DNA of 64,000 bases from Cryptomeria japonica (lineage: Eukaryota; Streptophyta; Pinopsida; Cupressales; Cupressaceae), in assembly GCF_030272615.1 (NCBI RefSeq), contig NC_081410.1, forward strand, positions 569,243,152-569,307,151, given 5' to 3'. The position numbers and the translations under genes were made by a program. Below, one piece after another: positions 1 through 10,250 of this stretch. The notes beneath the pieces were generated by a model. The model did not search any database. It was not told where the DNA came from and saw only the letters and a list, made by a program, of their open reading frames with translations. Position 1 is the first letter of the stretch; each line of letters opens with the position of its first letter.

Positions 1-175
1 ATTTATTCTTAGTTTTACTAGTTGTACTCTATTTAAAACTGGTGTTACTGTTTGTTTGCCAAAGCGCAGTGTTTGTAGACAAACCAGTTCAGAGAAAGTT
101 TTATTGCCTATACTGATTCACCCCCCCTCCCAGTACCAGTTTGGTACTCACCATTCATCATTGAGTTATTAGTAA
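1..175 (+). repeat. 3' end of an LTR of the element A family (cut by window edge)
   Basis: This stretch resembles the last part of the element A LTRs: an A-rich stretch, a run TTCACCCCCCCTCCCAGTAC, then GTTTGGTACT and CATTCATCATTGA. The 5' part lies outside the window. No primer-binding site follows, so it is a fragment and not the start of an element body. Confidence 0.6.
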
Positions 176-699
176 ACCCTTACCGACATGGGTTTAAGGT
201 TTAACGGGTAGAGCTTTCACTGAGAATCTTTGACAGAATGTATAAGTGGTGTTGATGCAGCTTCTAGATTGATTTCAAGATGCTGAAGATGTTCTTTGAT
301 TATGCCTCAACTGATTGAAGACATTGCTTTGGCATGGTGGACCCAGATTAGGTCTGGTGCCAATATAGGTTATGGACTGGTATCATGTTAATGTGTTCTC
401 TACATGTTAATGGGATGATTTATGCATTGGTTATTGTTATTTTGGTCTTAATACGACATGGCATATCATTGTAATATGGATGTGTGTAATGATCTTATTG
501 TAATATCTTTTTGGTGGCCAACCTATTTGGTTTAGGTTTTAGGGTTTGTATAAATTGATGTAAGATCTCATTGTAGATCATGGTATGGGATTGAATGGGA
601 ATGAAAATGTAATATCATATGTGAAGGAGATTTGGTCGATCATAGGTGATCGAATTGGGTTTAAAGAAGAGGTCAAAGGCCTTTGGTATTGAGCTTAAC
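176..699. other. Unassigned non-coding stretch
   Basis: I see no convincing open reading frame or RNA gene here. The base composition and the vocabulary (tgtaatatc, ggtttaggttttagggttt, gataaatc-type words) resemble U3/R regions of the LTRs elsewhere in the window. It is probably the 5' part of the LTR fragment that follows, but I cannot fix a boundary. Confidence 0.4.
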
Positions 700-1142
700 C
701 AAAACTATAATTAGGCATGGTAGATGCTTTCTCTGACAGTTCATTATTCTGGATTGTTGTCCATTTATCTTGATATGGTTATAACCTCTCTATATTCAGT
801 GAGACTCTTTTGTAATGAGAAGTACACTCTAGACAGTGTGCCTACCTACATGTGCAGGCCCCTTATTGTATCACATACTTTCTACAGAAGTATCATCTGA
901 CTGTGAGTAGGCTTCCCATGGTGGTTTTTCCCTTTCTGGGTTTTCCACGTACAAATCATGGTGTTATGTGGTATGGCTGCATTGTGTTAATTCTTTGTTT
1001 CATTCTTACATTTTATTGCTTACCGGTATCTATTTCTGCTATTCCAGTACTTAATGTTTATATGCTCGAGTTAAAGGTTATTAAGTGGTTTTATTGATAT
1101 AATTTGTTAACAATTGATTCACCCCCCCCTCTCAGTTGTTCA
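700..1142 (+). repeat. LTR fragment related to the D/I family, plus orientation
   Basis: The order of landmarks matches the reverse complement of the D and I LTRs: a TCAGTGAGACT segment, a CTACATGTGCAGGCCCCTTATTGTA segment in degenerate form, the GTGGTTTTTCCC...GGGTTTTCCACGT block near 920-955, and the tract TTCACCCCCCCCTCTCAG near 1118-1136. A weak primer-site-like TTGGTTATC follows at about 1143. The open frame at 852-1097 is LTR sequence and not a gene. Confidence 0.55.
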
Positions 1143-1314
1143 TTGGTTATCCTAACATTTTTTCTGTTAATCGGGTTTTCCAAGTGAAAATGTTGGTGCT
1201 GTGTGTTGTGCTATCAATTTTCTTATCTTTGTTATTGTTGTAGTTTATCAAATCTGTGTTTGTGCTTAAGTTTGTAGATCTGGTGAAAATTGATTCAGCC
1301 CCCCCTCTTAGTTT
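1143..1314 (+). repeat. Degenerate LTR 3'-end fragment
   Basis: It contains GGGTTTTCCAAGTGAAAATG and, near its end, GATTCAGCCCCCCCTCTTAG. These are the two landmarks that precede every Copia-type LTR 3' end in this window. No internal region follows. It looks like a truncated U5 piece left by overlapping insertions. Confidence 0.45.
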
Positions 1315-1849
1315 TGTTGGCATTGTGTTGTCATTGATGTCAACCGGTATAGCATGGCAACCTATATGGGAGTTTGATGAGAAGTGTTGTCATTGATGTC
1401 GACTAGCATAGAAGGTCACCAGTAAGGAAGAGTGTGTCATCCTGCATTATGTTCAATGGAGTCATCGGTATATAAGTTAGTACTAGCTTGTGTTGAAGAC
1501 ATAATGAATAGAGATGGGTATGATATAGAAACCAATAAATGTTTACCTCTGTAAGAGAGAAAGATGTTGGGATGTTGATTGTGATGAAAAAGCGGGATGT
1601 TACAAAATCACATCAACACTGTAGGTGAAGTATGTGCAAGCCACCAATATGTTGTTCGATGTCAATCTACACGACTCCCATTAGATGAAGAGAATAAGCA
1701 TAGTGAGTATGCCCAAATAGAACACAAGTGCTTATTTGAAGATATGCTTGCTCAAACAAGGAAGCCACATTGGTGCATAATCAGATGCAGATGATAAGGA
1801 TCCACTCCCACTTGTAAGTGGAGCTTATCTCCTATTATGCATGGAATGT
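1315..1849 (+). repeat. Probable left part of the 5' LTR of element C, split by element A
   Basis: The segment opens with TGTTGGCATTG, the usual LTR start, and carries two copies of GTTGTCATTGATGTC. It stops exactly where element A begins. The 5 bp before A (AATGT) nearly match the 5 bp after A (AATGC), so this segment and 15018-16964 were probably contiguous. That would make them one LTR of about 2.5 kb. The joining is inference. The small open frame at 1597-1794 has no recognisable domain. Confidence 0.4.
1845..1849. other. Left target site duplication of element A (AATGT)
   Basis: Five bases immediately before TGTTGGCATATG of LTR1. The partner after LTR3 is AATGC, one base different. It flanks the whole three-LTR array and not a single copy. 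Confidence 0.5.
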
Positions 1850-3337
1850 TGTTGGCATATGTGTAGAGTATGATGACATGATGATATTGTATGTTGAAAT
1901 TGATGTCAATATGCTGAAGAGTGAACCGGTATATTGGAGTAAGAAACTGGAAAGAGAACCGGTATGATGTTGTGAATCAGTATATGTAAAAAAGTGAAGC
2001 GGTATGCTTGTCCATGTGAACCAATATATGGAATGTTTTGTATCAAGGTTTCATATGGTATGACTACTGGTTGGTAGTCTCAGCTTCAGGATTTCTAGTT
2101 GAAGTGTTCCATGCTTGTGTGATTCAATCGATGACATCATGTGATGAGTTAGCATTGTAATGAAGAACATATTGTGTTGCCATGTTAGCCTTGTGCACGT
2201 GAAGGATCTTGCATGAAGGAGATTGATCCTATCTATCTCAAAAATGTGAGAAGTCTCTGTAAACGGTGGAGAACACATGATGGGTTATCAGCCTCCAAGA
2301 AGCGGTGAAGAACGAACATTGGAGAACATCTTGAGATCTATTCAAGACTATTGTAATCAATGCAATATGTTCATTGGTTAGGATTGAACTGACTGAATTG
2401 CTTAACCTAAATGTTTAGGGTTTAGGGTTTATGCTACCGACCTATCTGTTTCCTATAAGGTCGATGTTGTTTTTCATGTTGAGGTTGTTGGCAAATGTTG
2501 TCTGTGTATCTAAGTGCAGAGATACGTGATTCTTGCCAAACCAGATAAAAGAATAGATACCTACAGAGTGTGATTACAAAAGGAAGGAACTAAAGCGGAT
2601 CTACATTGGCATTGAGTGTTGTTACCAGATCATTGTAATACCTATTGACCTCTAACCATTTCAATAGTTGGAAAATCCCTTAACAGGATAGCTTTAACCG
2701 GCTTGTTGTAAATCCTTTAACAGGGTGACTCAAAATCATTGAGTTCTTAAAATCCTCTAACAAGGTAACCTTTAATAGGGTTTAACCCTTAACCAACTAT
2801 TTTAGCCGTCCCTTAACCGGGTGATCCATAGCAGGATCGGTTCCTAACAGAACCTATTGTAATAGTCTTTAACCAGACTAGGCTCCTAACAAAGTGGACT
2901 TCAAAAGGGTTCAAAGAACAACTTGTGGGTATTCATCCCCACTGTGGTTTTTCCCAGTTGGGTTTCGAAGTGAAAAATATGCGTGTCATATGTGATGCCT
3001 TTTCATGTGATGCTTTGTTATTTTCTGTCAAGTGGTAAATCATGTTGAACTAGGAAGCTATTATATTTCTGATGGTAGAGTACTTATTTATGTGTAAGGG
3101 TGAAGTGGAAATAAGATGTTAGATTGTGCTGAAAGCTAAGAGCTACCGGTTTATGTCTTTCACATTATTATTGTGTTTAATTGGTAGTAATCAGGTTTAG
3201 ACTGGTGATATTGCTTGCCAGTAAAGTGCAGTGTTTTCAGTCAAACCAGTTTAAGGAAAAGTGTTTTTGTCTGCACTGATTCACCTAGCCCACTATCACT
3301 ACTGGTTTGGTACTAACTATGCATCATTGATTCATCA
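1850..3337 (+). repeat. Element A LTR1 (5')
   Basis: It begins TGTTGGCATATGTGTAGAG and ends TTGATTCATCA, just before a primer site. About 1,488 bp. Inside, in order: a TATAAGG box at 2454, an iterated CCTTTAACARGGT-type motif (about 2672-2890), the GTGGTTTTTCCC block at 2944, and a C-rich tract near the 3' end that is degenerate in this copy (CACCTAGCCCACT). Open frames inside, such as 2051-2278 on the minus strand, are not genes. Confidence 0.9.
2454..2460 (+). promoter_or_regulatory. Candidate TATA box of LTR1
   Basis: TATAAGG preceded by GTTTCC, about 600 bp into the LTR. The same box occurs at the matching place in LTR2 and LTR3. Position and conservation support a retrotransposon promoter; activity is not shown. 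Confidence 0.4.
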
Positions 3338-3338
3338 A

Positions 3339-3350
3339 TTGGTATCAAAG
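3339..3350 (+). other. Primer-binding site, copy A1
   Basis: TTGGTATCAAAG one base after the LTR end. It matches the 3' end complement of plant initiator tRNA-Met (TGGTATCAGAGC) with G-to-A changes. Confidence 0.85.
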
Positions 3351-3408
3351 CGTCCTCCAAGTCCTCTATGTTGTAAGCTTAACCGCTTGAGGGAAAGATC
3401 CTATTCTA

Positions 3409-4425
3409 ATGATAAAGAGGGAAGGTCCAAAGTTCAATAGAGATAACTTTAAAATATGTAAGGACAGAATGAAGATATACATCAGAAGCATGGGTGCTCA
3501 ACACTAGAGGTATGTTGAGAATGCTTATGTTGTCCCTACCAGAACTCTCACCAATGATCAAAAGAGACAAATTCAGGAGAATGGGAAAGTCATGGAAGCC
3601 CTAATCAACAGTTTATCTGACATTGAGTTTATTAATGTTTAGGATAAAGAGAATCCCAAAGAAGTATGGGATGCGCTTGAGAATATCTATGGTGGTGATG
3701 AGCATATAAAACAAGCTAAGGAATAAAGCCTTAAAGGAAAGTTTGAAGACATGAGGATGGTTGAAGGAGAGACCATTCAATTATATGGAATAAGAATCAA
3801 AACTATTGTTGGAGATATCAAGAGTGCAGGTGGTAAAATAGAAGATTCCACTATTGTTAGCAAAGTTTTGAGATCCTTATTACTAGTCTATGCAATAAGG
3901 GTTGATGCTATTCAGGAGTTGAGGTCTGCAGACAAGACAAAGGTATCCCTACACTCCATCATTGCTAAGTTGATAGCTTATGAGCTAAATAATTATGATA
4001 GCAGTATTTAGAAAACTGAATCAACCTTTAGAGCATCTGCAGCACCATCTAGAAAGGGCAAAGAAGCTAGTTCCATTGGTGAACCAAGACAAAGTAGAGA
4101 AATGGATGATGAGGAGGTCCTGATAGAATTTGAAGCTCTTCTTGCCAAGAGAATTCCTAAGGGAACCAGTAAATACAAAGGTAAGCTCCCTTTGAAATCC
4201 TTTTCTTGCAATAGGATAGGACACATTTTTGTAAACTATCCTAATGGTGATAATAAGGACAAACCGGAAAAGTTCAAGAAGTTCAAAGGAGGAAACCAGA
4301 GACACTGTTTTGTAGCAGTTGATGAAGGTTTGAGTGATGAGGAATTAGAAGATGAAGAAAGTGAAGACATTGTGTTTGTAGCAGTTAAGGAAGATGTGTC
4401 AGACAAGAAGGCTTTTGTCTCCCAC
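3409..4425 (+). pseudogene. gag: Element A copy 1: Gag part of Copia polyprotein
   Basis: Gag forms the particle that packages the element RNA. The frame opens at the ATG at 3409 (M-I-K-R-E) after a leader of about 70 bases past the primer site. The middle (3751-4011) is typical of the UBN2/Copia gag domain, with GETIQLYGIRIKTIVGDI and YELNNYD. A single zinc knuckle at about 4198-4239 is broken: in FSCNRIGHIFVNYP only the second Cys and the His remain, the last Cys is Tyr, and the first position is Ser. Internal stops lie at 3505, 3640, 3724 and 4009. There is no frameshift; Gag continues in the same frame into pol, as expected of a one-frame Copia polyprotein. Confidence 0.85.
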
Positions 4426-4770
4426 TATGATAATTCCAATAAGTGGATTATTGATAGTGGTTGTTCTCACCATATGACTGGTGACCAGAGTAAGTTTCTA
4501 TCTCTGGAAGAATATGATGGTGGTGTGGTTCATTTTAGTAATGATGCACCATGAATGGTAAAAGGCAAAGGGTCCATCTCTCTGAATGGAAAAAGTAGTG
4601 CTGATAATGTGTATTGGGTAGAATGTCTCAGACACAACCTTTTGAGTGTTTCTCAGGTGAATGATAATGGACTCACTCTGAAATTCAAAAAGGGAGTGTC
4701 CAAAATCAAAGGAAAGAATGGTGAACTGATGGCCACCTGTAAGTAGACCAAATGTAACCTATTTTAGCTG
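4426..4770 (+). pseudogene. Element A copy 1: aspartic protease
   Basis: The retropepsin-like protease that would cut the polyprotein. The active-site block WIIDSGCSHHMTGDQSKF starts at 4444, with the catalytic Asp codon at 4453. It is followed by the usual flap-side sequence with LRHNLLSVSQVNDNGLTLKF. Stops at 4552, 4744 and 4765 inactivate it; the last two are also present in copy 2. It is in frame with Gag upstream and integrase downstream. Confidence 0.85.
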
Positions 4771-5999
4771 AATGCAAATATCGGTACATGTCTTATGGCT
4801 AAGTTTGATGTTAGCTGGATATGGCATAGGAGACTCTGCCATGTAAATTTTGACAACATTGTGTAAGCCAGTAAGATCAAGGCAGTTAGATAATTGCCTA
4901 TGCTGAGAAAACAAGAAAATCCTTAATGGAGAGAGTGTCAATTGGGGAAAATGCCTTCCTCAACCTTCAAAGGTAAATCTTTCACTGCAGACAATTTACT
5001 TTATCTTGTACATACTGATTTGTGTGGTCCTATGAAAACTAGGAGTGTTCTGGGAGATAGGTATTTTATGATTCTTACTGATGATTACTTAAGAATGATG
5101 TGGGTCACATTCTTGAAGTATAAGTCTAAAGCCTTTGGAAAGTTCAAAGCCTTCAGAGCACTGGTAGAAAGAGAAAGTGGTAAGAGAATCAAATGCCTTA
5201 GAACTGATCAAGGAGGAGAATTCACGTCCGGTGAATTCAACAAATACTGTGAAGAGAATGGCATCAAGAGGCAACTGTCTACCCTTCGGACTCCACAACA
5301 GAGTGCCCTAGTAGAGAGGAACAACTGGACTGTGGTTGAAGCAGCTAGAACTATGTTGATCTAAGGAAAAGTTTCTCACACCTTTTGGAGAGAAGTGGTG
5401 AGCGCTGCAGTCTACATAATGAATCGGGTACACATCAAAAAGGGTAAGGATAAAACACCTTATGAGTATTGGACCGGTAAGACACCAGTGGTAAGCTACT
5501 TTATAGTGTTTGGTAGCAAATGTTATATCAAGTGGAGTGAACATCAGAGCAAGTTTTATGCTAAATGTGATGAGGGAATATTCCTAGGGTATTCCACTAA
5601 GAGTAAAGCTCTCAAATGTTTCAATAATAGGACTCTGAGAATTGTTGAAAGCATTAATGTTAGAGTTGATGAAACCTCTAAGAAACCTGAGGAAATTGGT
5701 AGTGAGAAAGTAGGAGATGAACTGGTAGTAACCTTCTAGGAACCGGTTGCAAAACAACCCAATACCAGTAATTGTGCTCCTATACTAGTAGATGTTGATG
5801 AAGATGAGGATGAAGAAGAAAAGAAAGAGTAATCTATTAAGATCATCCCTAGGTATGTTAAGTTGAATCATGATCCAAAGTAGATCATAGAAGATAAGAA
5901 TGCATAAATTCTTACAAGAAGAAAGGTCAGAGAAAACTCTTGTATGATCTCTGAATTTGAGCCTAAATAGTTTAAAGAGGCACATAAAGATGAAGACTA
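4771..5999 (+). pseudogene. Element A copy 1: integrase
   Basis: Integrase inserts the cDNA into host DNA. The pre-integrase zinc region has WHRRLCHVNFDNI (from 4822) and ECQLGK, but one Cys has become Trp next to a stop at 4924. The core carries the full D,D(35)E triad: Asp at 5017 (HTDLCGP), Asp at 5206 (RTDQGGEF) and Glu at 5314 (LVERNN). The C-terminal part has KCDEGIFLGYSTKSKALKCF. Stops occur at 4864, 4891, 4924, 5362, 5737, 5830, 5881, 5905, 5968 and 5998. Several read CAA, CAG or TGG in copy 2, fitting C-to-T decay. Confidence 0.88.
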
Positions 6000-6960
6000 G
6001 ATCAAGGCAATGGAAGAGGAACTTGACTATATAGAAAAGAATGGTACATGGCCTTTGGTACCCAGACCGGAGAATAAAAATATCATTGGCACCAAATGGG
6101 TTTTCAAAAATAAGATGAATGAAGATGGCTCAGTGGCTAGAAAAAAAGTGAGATTGGTGTATAAAGGATATGCCCAAGAAGAAGGAGAAGACTATGGAGA
6201 AACCTTTGCTCCTATAGCCAGATTGGAAAGAGTTCGTATGCTTCTTGCATATGCAGATATTAAGGGATTCAAAGTATATCAAATGGATGTAAAATCTGCA
6301 TTCCTGAATGAAATACTTGAAGAAGAGGTGTATATAGAGCAACTAGATGGGTTTTCCCTATCAAACGAGAGTAACATGGTGTGTAGGCTACATAAAGCCT
6401 TGTATGGACTAAAGAAGGCACCTAGAGCATGGTATGAATGCCTACAATCCCATCTTGTGAAAATTGTATTTGAAAGAACAAGTGAAGATAGCAATATCTA
6501 CTTGAAATTAGATGGAGATCAGATTCTGATCTGTGAAGTATTTGTTCATGACATAATCTTTGGTGGAGATGACAAGATGAGTCATGACTTTGCAGATGAG
6601 ATGAAGAAGGAATTTGAGATATCACATATAGGGGAGATTAAGTTTTTCATTAGACTACGGATTCAACAAATGAAAGATGGCATCTTTATCACTCAGTCCA
6701 AGTATGTCAAAGAGGTGTTGAAGACCTTTGGCATGGAAGACAACAAATCAGTTAGTACACCAATGGTGACAGGTTGTAAATTATCAAAAGAGGATGACTC
6801 GACATTGGTAAACGAGAAGGAATACTGATCAATGAATGGTAAGTTGCACTATGTAGTACATAGCAGACTGAACATTACACATGCAGTGGGCATTGTTGCA
6901 CAGTTCTAGAAAAGACCAAGAGAATCCCACTTGGTAGAAGTCAAGTAGATTCTTAGATAT
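6000..6960 (+). pseudogene. Element A copy 1: reverse transcriptase
   Basis: The Copia-type reverse transcriptase that copies element RNA to cDNA. Diagnostic blocks in order: [37 protein letters not shown], the first catalytic Asp in YQMDVKSAFLN (6286), LYGLKKAPRAWYE, and the YVDD-box equivalent. The last reads FVHDIIFGG: the first Asp of the pair is His (codon at 6547), whereas copy 2 keeps FVDDILFGG. Stops lie at 6826 (CGA to TGA relative to copy 2), 6907 (shared) and 6946 (CGG in copy 2). The 819-base open stretch at 6010-6828 is the longest intact piece of this copy. Confidence 0.9.
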
Positions 6961-7494
6961 TTGAAGGCAACTATTGACTATGGATTGTGGTATCCATATA
7001 GTAATGATTTCAACTTGAAAGTGTTTATAGATGCTGATTGGGCTGGTAATGTGGATGACCAGAAGAGCACAACCGATGGTGCATTCTTTCTTGGTGGTAG
7101 ACTAGTCTCATGGATGAGTAAAAAGCAAATTTATATCTCTCAGTCTATAGCAGAAGTAGTGTATGTTGCAGCTTTTATGAATTGCACTCAGATAATTTGG
7201 ATGAAGCATGTATTAAATGGCTTCAAAGTTCATGTATTTGAACTGGTAAGTATATTTTGTCACGATACAAATGCAATTAACATCTCCAAGAATCCAGTTT
7301 TACATTCTAGAACCAAGCACTTTGAGCTCAAATATCATTTCTTGAGAGAAAAGGTTCAGAACAAAGAGGTTGTTTTGGAACATGTTTCTAGTAAGGAGCA
7401 GTTAGCAAACATATTCACCAAGCCTCTACCAAACGCTACATTTATCTATCTAAGAGGTGAATTAGGGGTGCTGCCTCTACAAGAGGTGAACTAA
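6961..7494 (+). pseudogene. Element A copy 1: RNase H and polyprotein C-terminus
   Basis: RNase H degrades the RNA strand during reverse transcription. The stretch has DADWAGNVDDQKST, LGGRLVSWMSKKQ, LHSRTKHFELKYHF and QLANIFTKPLP. The active-site region SQSIAEVVYVA keeps a Glu; the IFCDN block of copy 2 reads IFCHD here. The frame ends naturally at TAA (7492-7494) after LQEVN, at the same position as in copy 2. No env-like gene follows. Confidence 0.88.
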
Positions 7495-7737
7495 AGGTGT
7501 GTGCTCCACATCAGTCAGGACTTACATTGATATATCTTTTTTAGGATTGGTGTGTTGAAGGATGCTACTCCTTAGAGGGAGCAGCATAGTGGAACATAGA
7601 TGTCTATGCCTCCACTTTGGCAATGTTGTCAAAGGGGGAGAAGATGTGAAGCAGAGAAGATATCTACAGTATTGGGGGAGAAGATGTGAAGTGGAGAGAT
7701 ATTTTTGTATATTGCCATCAATACCAAAGGGGGAGAT
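7495..7737 (+). other. Element A copy 1: 3' untranslated region with repeated polypurine tracts
   Basis: It holds three G-rich purine tracts: AAAGGGGGAGAAGATG near 7630, TTGGGGGAGAAGATG near 7672, and the final AAAGGGGGAGA at 7726-7736, which abuts LTR2. Only the last is placed to prime plus-strand synthesis. The earlier two look like duplicates of it. Confidence 0.75.
7726..7736 (+). other. Polypurine tract of copy A1
   Basis: AAAGGGGGAGA one base before TGTTGG of LTR2, the standard place for the plus-strand primer. Confidence 0.85.
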
Positions 7738-9147
7738 TGTTGGCATATGTGTAGAGTATGATGACATGATGATATTGTATGTTGTCATTGATGTCAATAT
7801 GTTGAAGAGTGAACCAGTATATTGAAGTAAGCAACTGGCAAGGGTATGATGTTGTGAACCAGTATATGTGAAAATGTCAAGCAGTATGCTTGTCCATGTG
7901 AACCGATATATGGAATGTTTTGTATCAAGGTTTCATATGGTATGACTACTGGTTGGTAGTCTCAGCTTTAGGGTTTCCAGTTAAGTGTTCCATGCCTGTT
8001 TCATTCAATTGATGACATCATGTGATGAGCTAGCATAGTAATGAAGAACATATTGTGTTGCCACATGAACCTTGTGCGCGTGAAGGATCTTGCATGAAGT
8101 AGATTGATCCTATCTACCTCAGGAATGTGCGAAGTCTTTGTAAATGGTGGAGAATGTGTGATGGGTTATCAACTTCCAAGAAGCAGTGAAGAATGAACGT
8201 TGGAGAATGTCTTGAGATCTATTCAAGACTGTTGTAATCAATGTAATATGTTCATCGGTTAGGATTGAACCAAGTAAATTTCTTAACCTAAATGTTTAGG
8301 GTTAAGGGTTTATGCTACTGACCTATCTATTTCCTATAAGGTCAATGTTGTTTTTCATGTTGAGGTTGTTGGAAAATGTTGCCTATGTATCTAAGTGCAG
8401 AGATACGTGATTCTTGCCAGACCAGATAAAAGAATAGATACCTGCAGAGTGTGATTGCAAAAGGAAGGAACTAAAGCGTATCTACATTGGCATTGAGTGT
8501 TGTTACCAGATTATTGTAATACCTATTGACCTCTAACCACTTCAACAGTCAAAAAATCCCTTAGCAGGGTAGCTTTAACTGGCTTGTTGTAAATCCTTTA
8601 ACATGGTGACTCAAAATCATTGAGTTCTTAAAATCCTCTAACAAGGTAACCTTTAACAAGGTTTAACTCTTAACTGGGTATTTTAGCCATCCCTTAACCA
8701 GGTGATCCCTAGTAGGATCGGTTCCTAACAGAACCTATTGTAATAGTCTTTAACCGGACTAGGCTGCTAATAGAGTAGACTTAAAAAGGGTTGAAAGAAC
8801 AACTTGTGGGTATTCATCCCCAGCGTGGTATTTTCTATCAAGTGTTAAATCATGTTGAACTAGCAAGCTATTATATTTCTCATGGTAGAGTACTTGTTTA
8901 TGTGTAAGGATGAAGTGGAAATAAGATGTTAGATTGTGTGGAAAGCTAAGAGCTACCGGTTTATGTCTTTCACATTTTTACTATGTTTAACATGTAGTAA
9001 TCTAGTTTAGACTGGTGTTATTGCTTGTCGGTAAAGTGCAGTGTTTTCAGTCAAACTGGCTCAAGGAAAAGTGTTTTTGTCTACACTGATTCCACCCCCC
9101 CCCTCTCAGTACCAGTTTGGTACTAACTGTTCATCGTTGATTCATCA
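7738..9147 (+). repeat. Element A LTR2 (shared middle LTR)
   Basis: Same family as LTR1 and LTR3 but shorter, about 1,410 bp. Around 8825 it has lost roughly 75-80 bp, including the GTGGTTTTTCCC...GGGTTTCC block present in LTR1 and LTR3. It also lacks a short GAACC segment near 7845. It serves as 3' LTR of the first copy and 5' LTR of the second. Confidence 0.9.
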
Positions 9148-9148
9148 A

Positions 9149-9160
9149 TTGGTATTAGAG
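9149..9160 (+). other. Primer-binding site, copy A2
   Basis: TTGGTATTAGAG one base after the LTR2 end. One C-to-T change from the initiator tRNA-Met complement. Confidence 0.85.
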
Positions 9161-9221
9161 AATCCTCCAGGTCCTCAGTGTTGTAAGCTTAACCACTTGA
9201 GGGAAAGCTCCTATTCTAATA

Positions 9222-10250
9222 ATGAAGAGGGAAGTTCAAAAGTTCAACATAGATAAATTTAAAATATGGAAGGATAAAATGAAGATATACATTAGAATCA
9301 TGGGTGGTCAACACTAGAGATATGTTGAGAATGCTTATGTTATCCCTACCGGTACTCTCACTGATGATCAAAAGAAGAGAGATTCAGGAGAATGGAAAGT
9401 CATGGAAGCCCTAATCAGTAGTTTATCTGGCATTGAGTTTATTGATGTTCAGGATAAAGAGAATCCCAAAGAAGTATGGGATGCGCTTGAGAATATCTAT
9501 TGGCAGTGATGAGCATGTAAAAAAAGCTAAGAAAGAAAGCCTTAGGGGAAAGTTTGAAGACATATGGATGGTTGAAGGAGAGACCATTCAACAATATGGA
9601 ATAAGAATCAAAACTATTATTGGAGATATCAAGAGTGCAGGTGGTAAAATAGAAGATTCCACTATTGTTAGCAAATTTTTGAGATCCTTATTACTGGTCT
9701 ATGCAATAAGGGTTGCTTCTATTCAGGAGTTGAGGTCTGTGAATAAGACAAAGGTATCCCTAGACTCCATCATTGATAAGTTGGTAGCTTATGAGCTAAA
9801 TAATTATGATGGAAGCATTTAGAAAACTAAATCAGCCTCTAGAGCATTTGCTGCACCATCTAGAAAGGGCAAAGAAGCTAGTTCCAGTGGTGAACCAAGA
9901 CAAAGTAGAGAAATGGATGATGAGGAGATCCTGATGGAATTTGAAGCTCTTCTTGCCAAGAGACTTCCTAAGGGAACCAGTTAATACAAAGGTAAGCTCC
10001 CTTTGAAATGATTTTCTTGCAATAGGATAGGACACATTGTTGTAAACTATCCTAATGGTGATAATAAGGACAAATTGGAAAAGTTCAAAAAGTTCAAAGG
10101 AGGAAACCGGAGAAACTATTTTGTAGTAGTTGATGAAGGTGTCACTGATGAGGAATCATAAGATGAAGAAAGTGAAGACATTGTGTTTGTAGCAGTTAAG
10201 GAAGATGTGTCAGATAAGAAGGCTCTTGTCTCCCACTTTGATAATTCCAA
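9222..10250 (+). pseudogene. gag: Element A copy 2: Gag
   Basis: Homologue of the copy 1 Gag at the same distance from its primer site. The ATG at 9222 gives M-K-R-E-V-Q-K-F-N. A one-base gain near 9500 (NIYWQ, versus NIYGG in copy 1) moves the frame. The gag core with GETIQQYGIRIKTIIGDI then runs open to a stop at 9820. The zinc knuckle has the same losses as copy 1 (SCNRIGHIVVNY), so the knuckle was already broken in the common ancestor. Stops at 9315 and 9820 sit at the same codons as in copy 1. Confidence 0.85.

Noticed and set aside
7495-7737. env-like or extra gene after pol in element A
   Set aside because: Only 243 bp with polypurine tracts separate the pol stop from the LTR. The frames at 7522-7797 (minus) and 7562-7825 (plus) run into the LTR.
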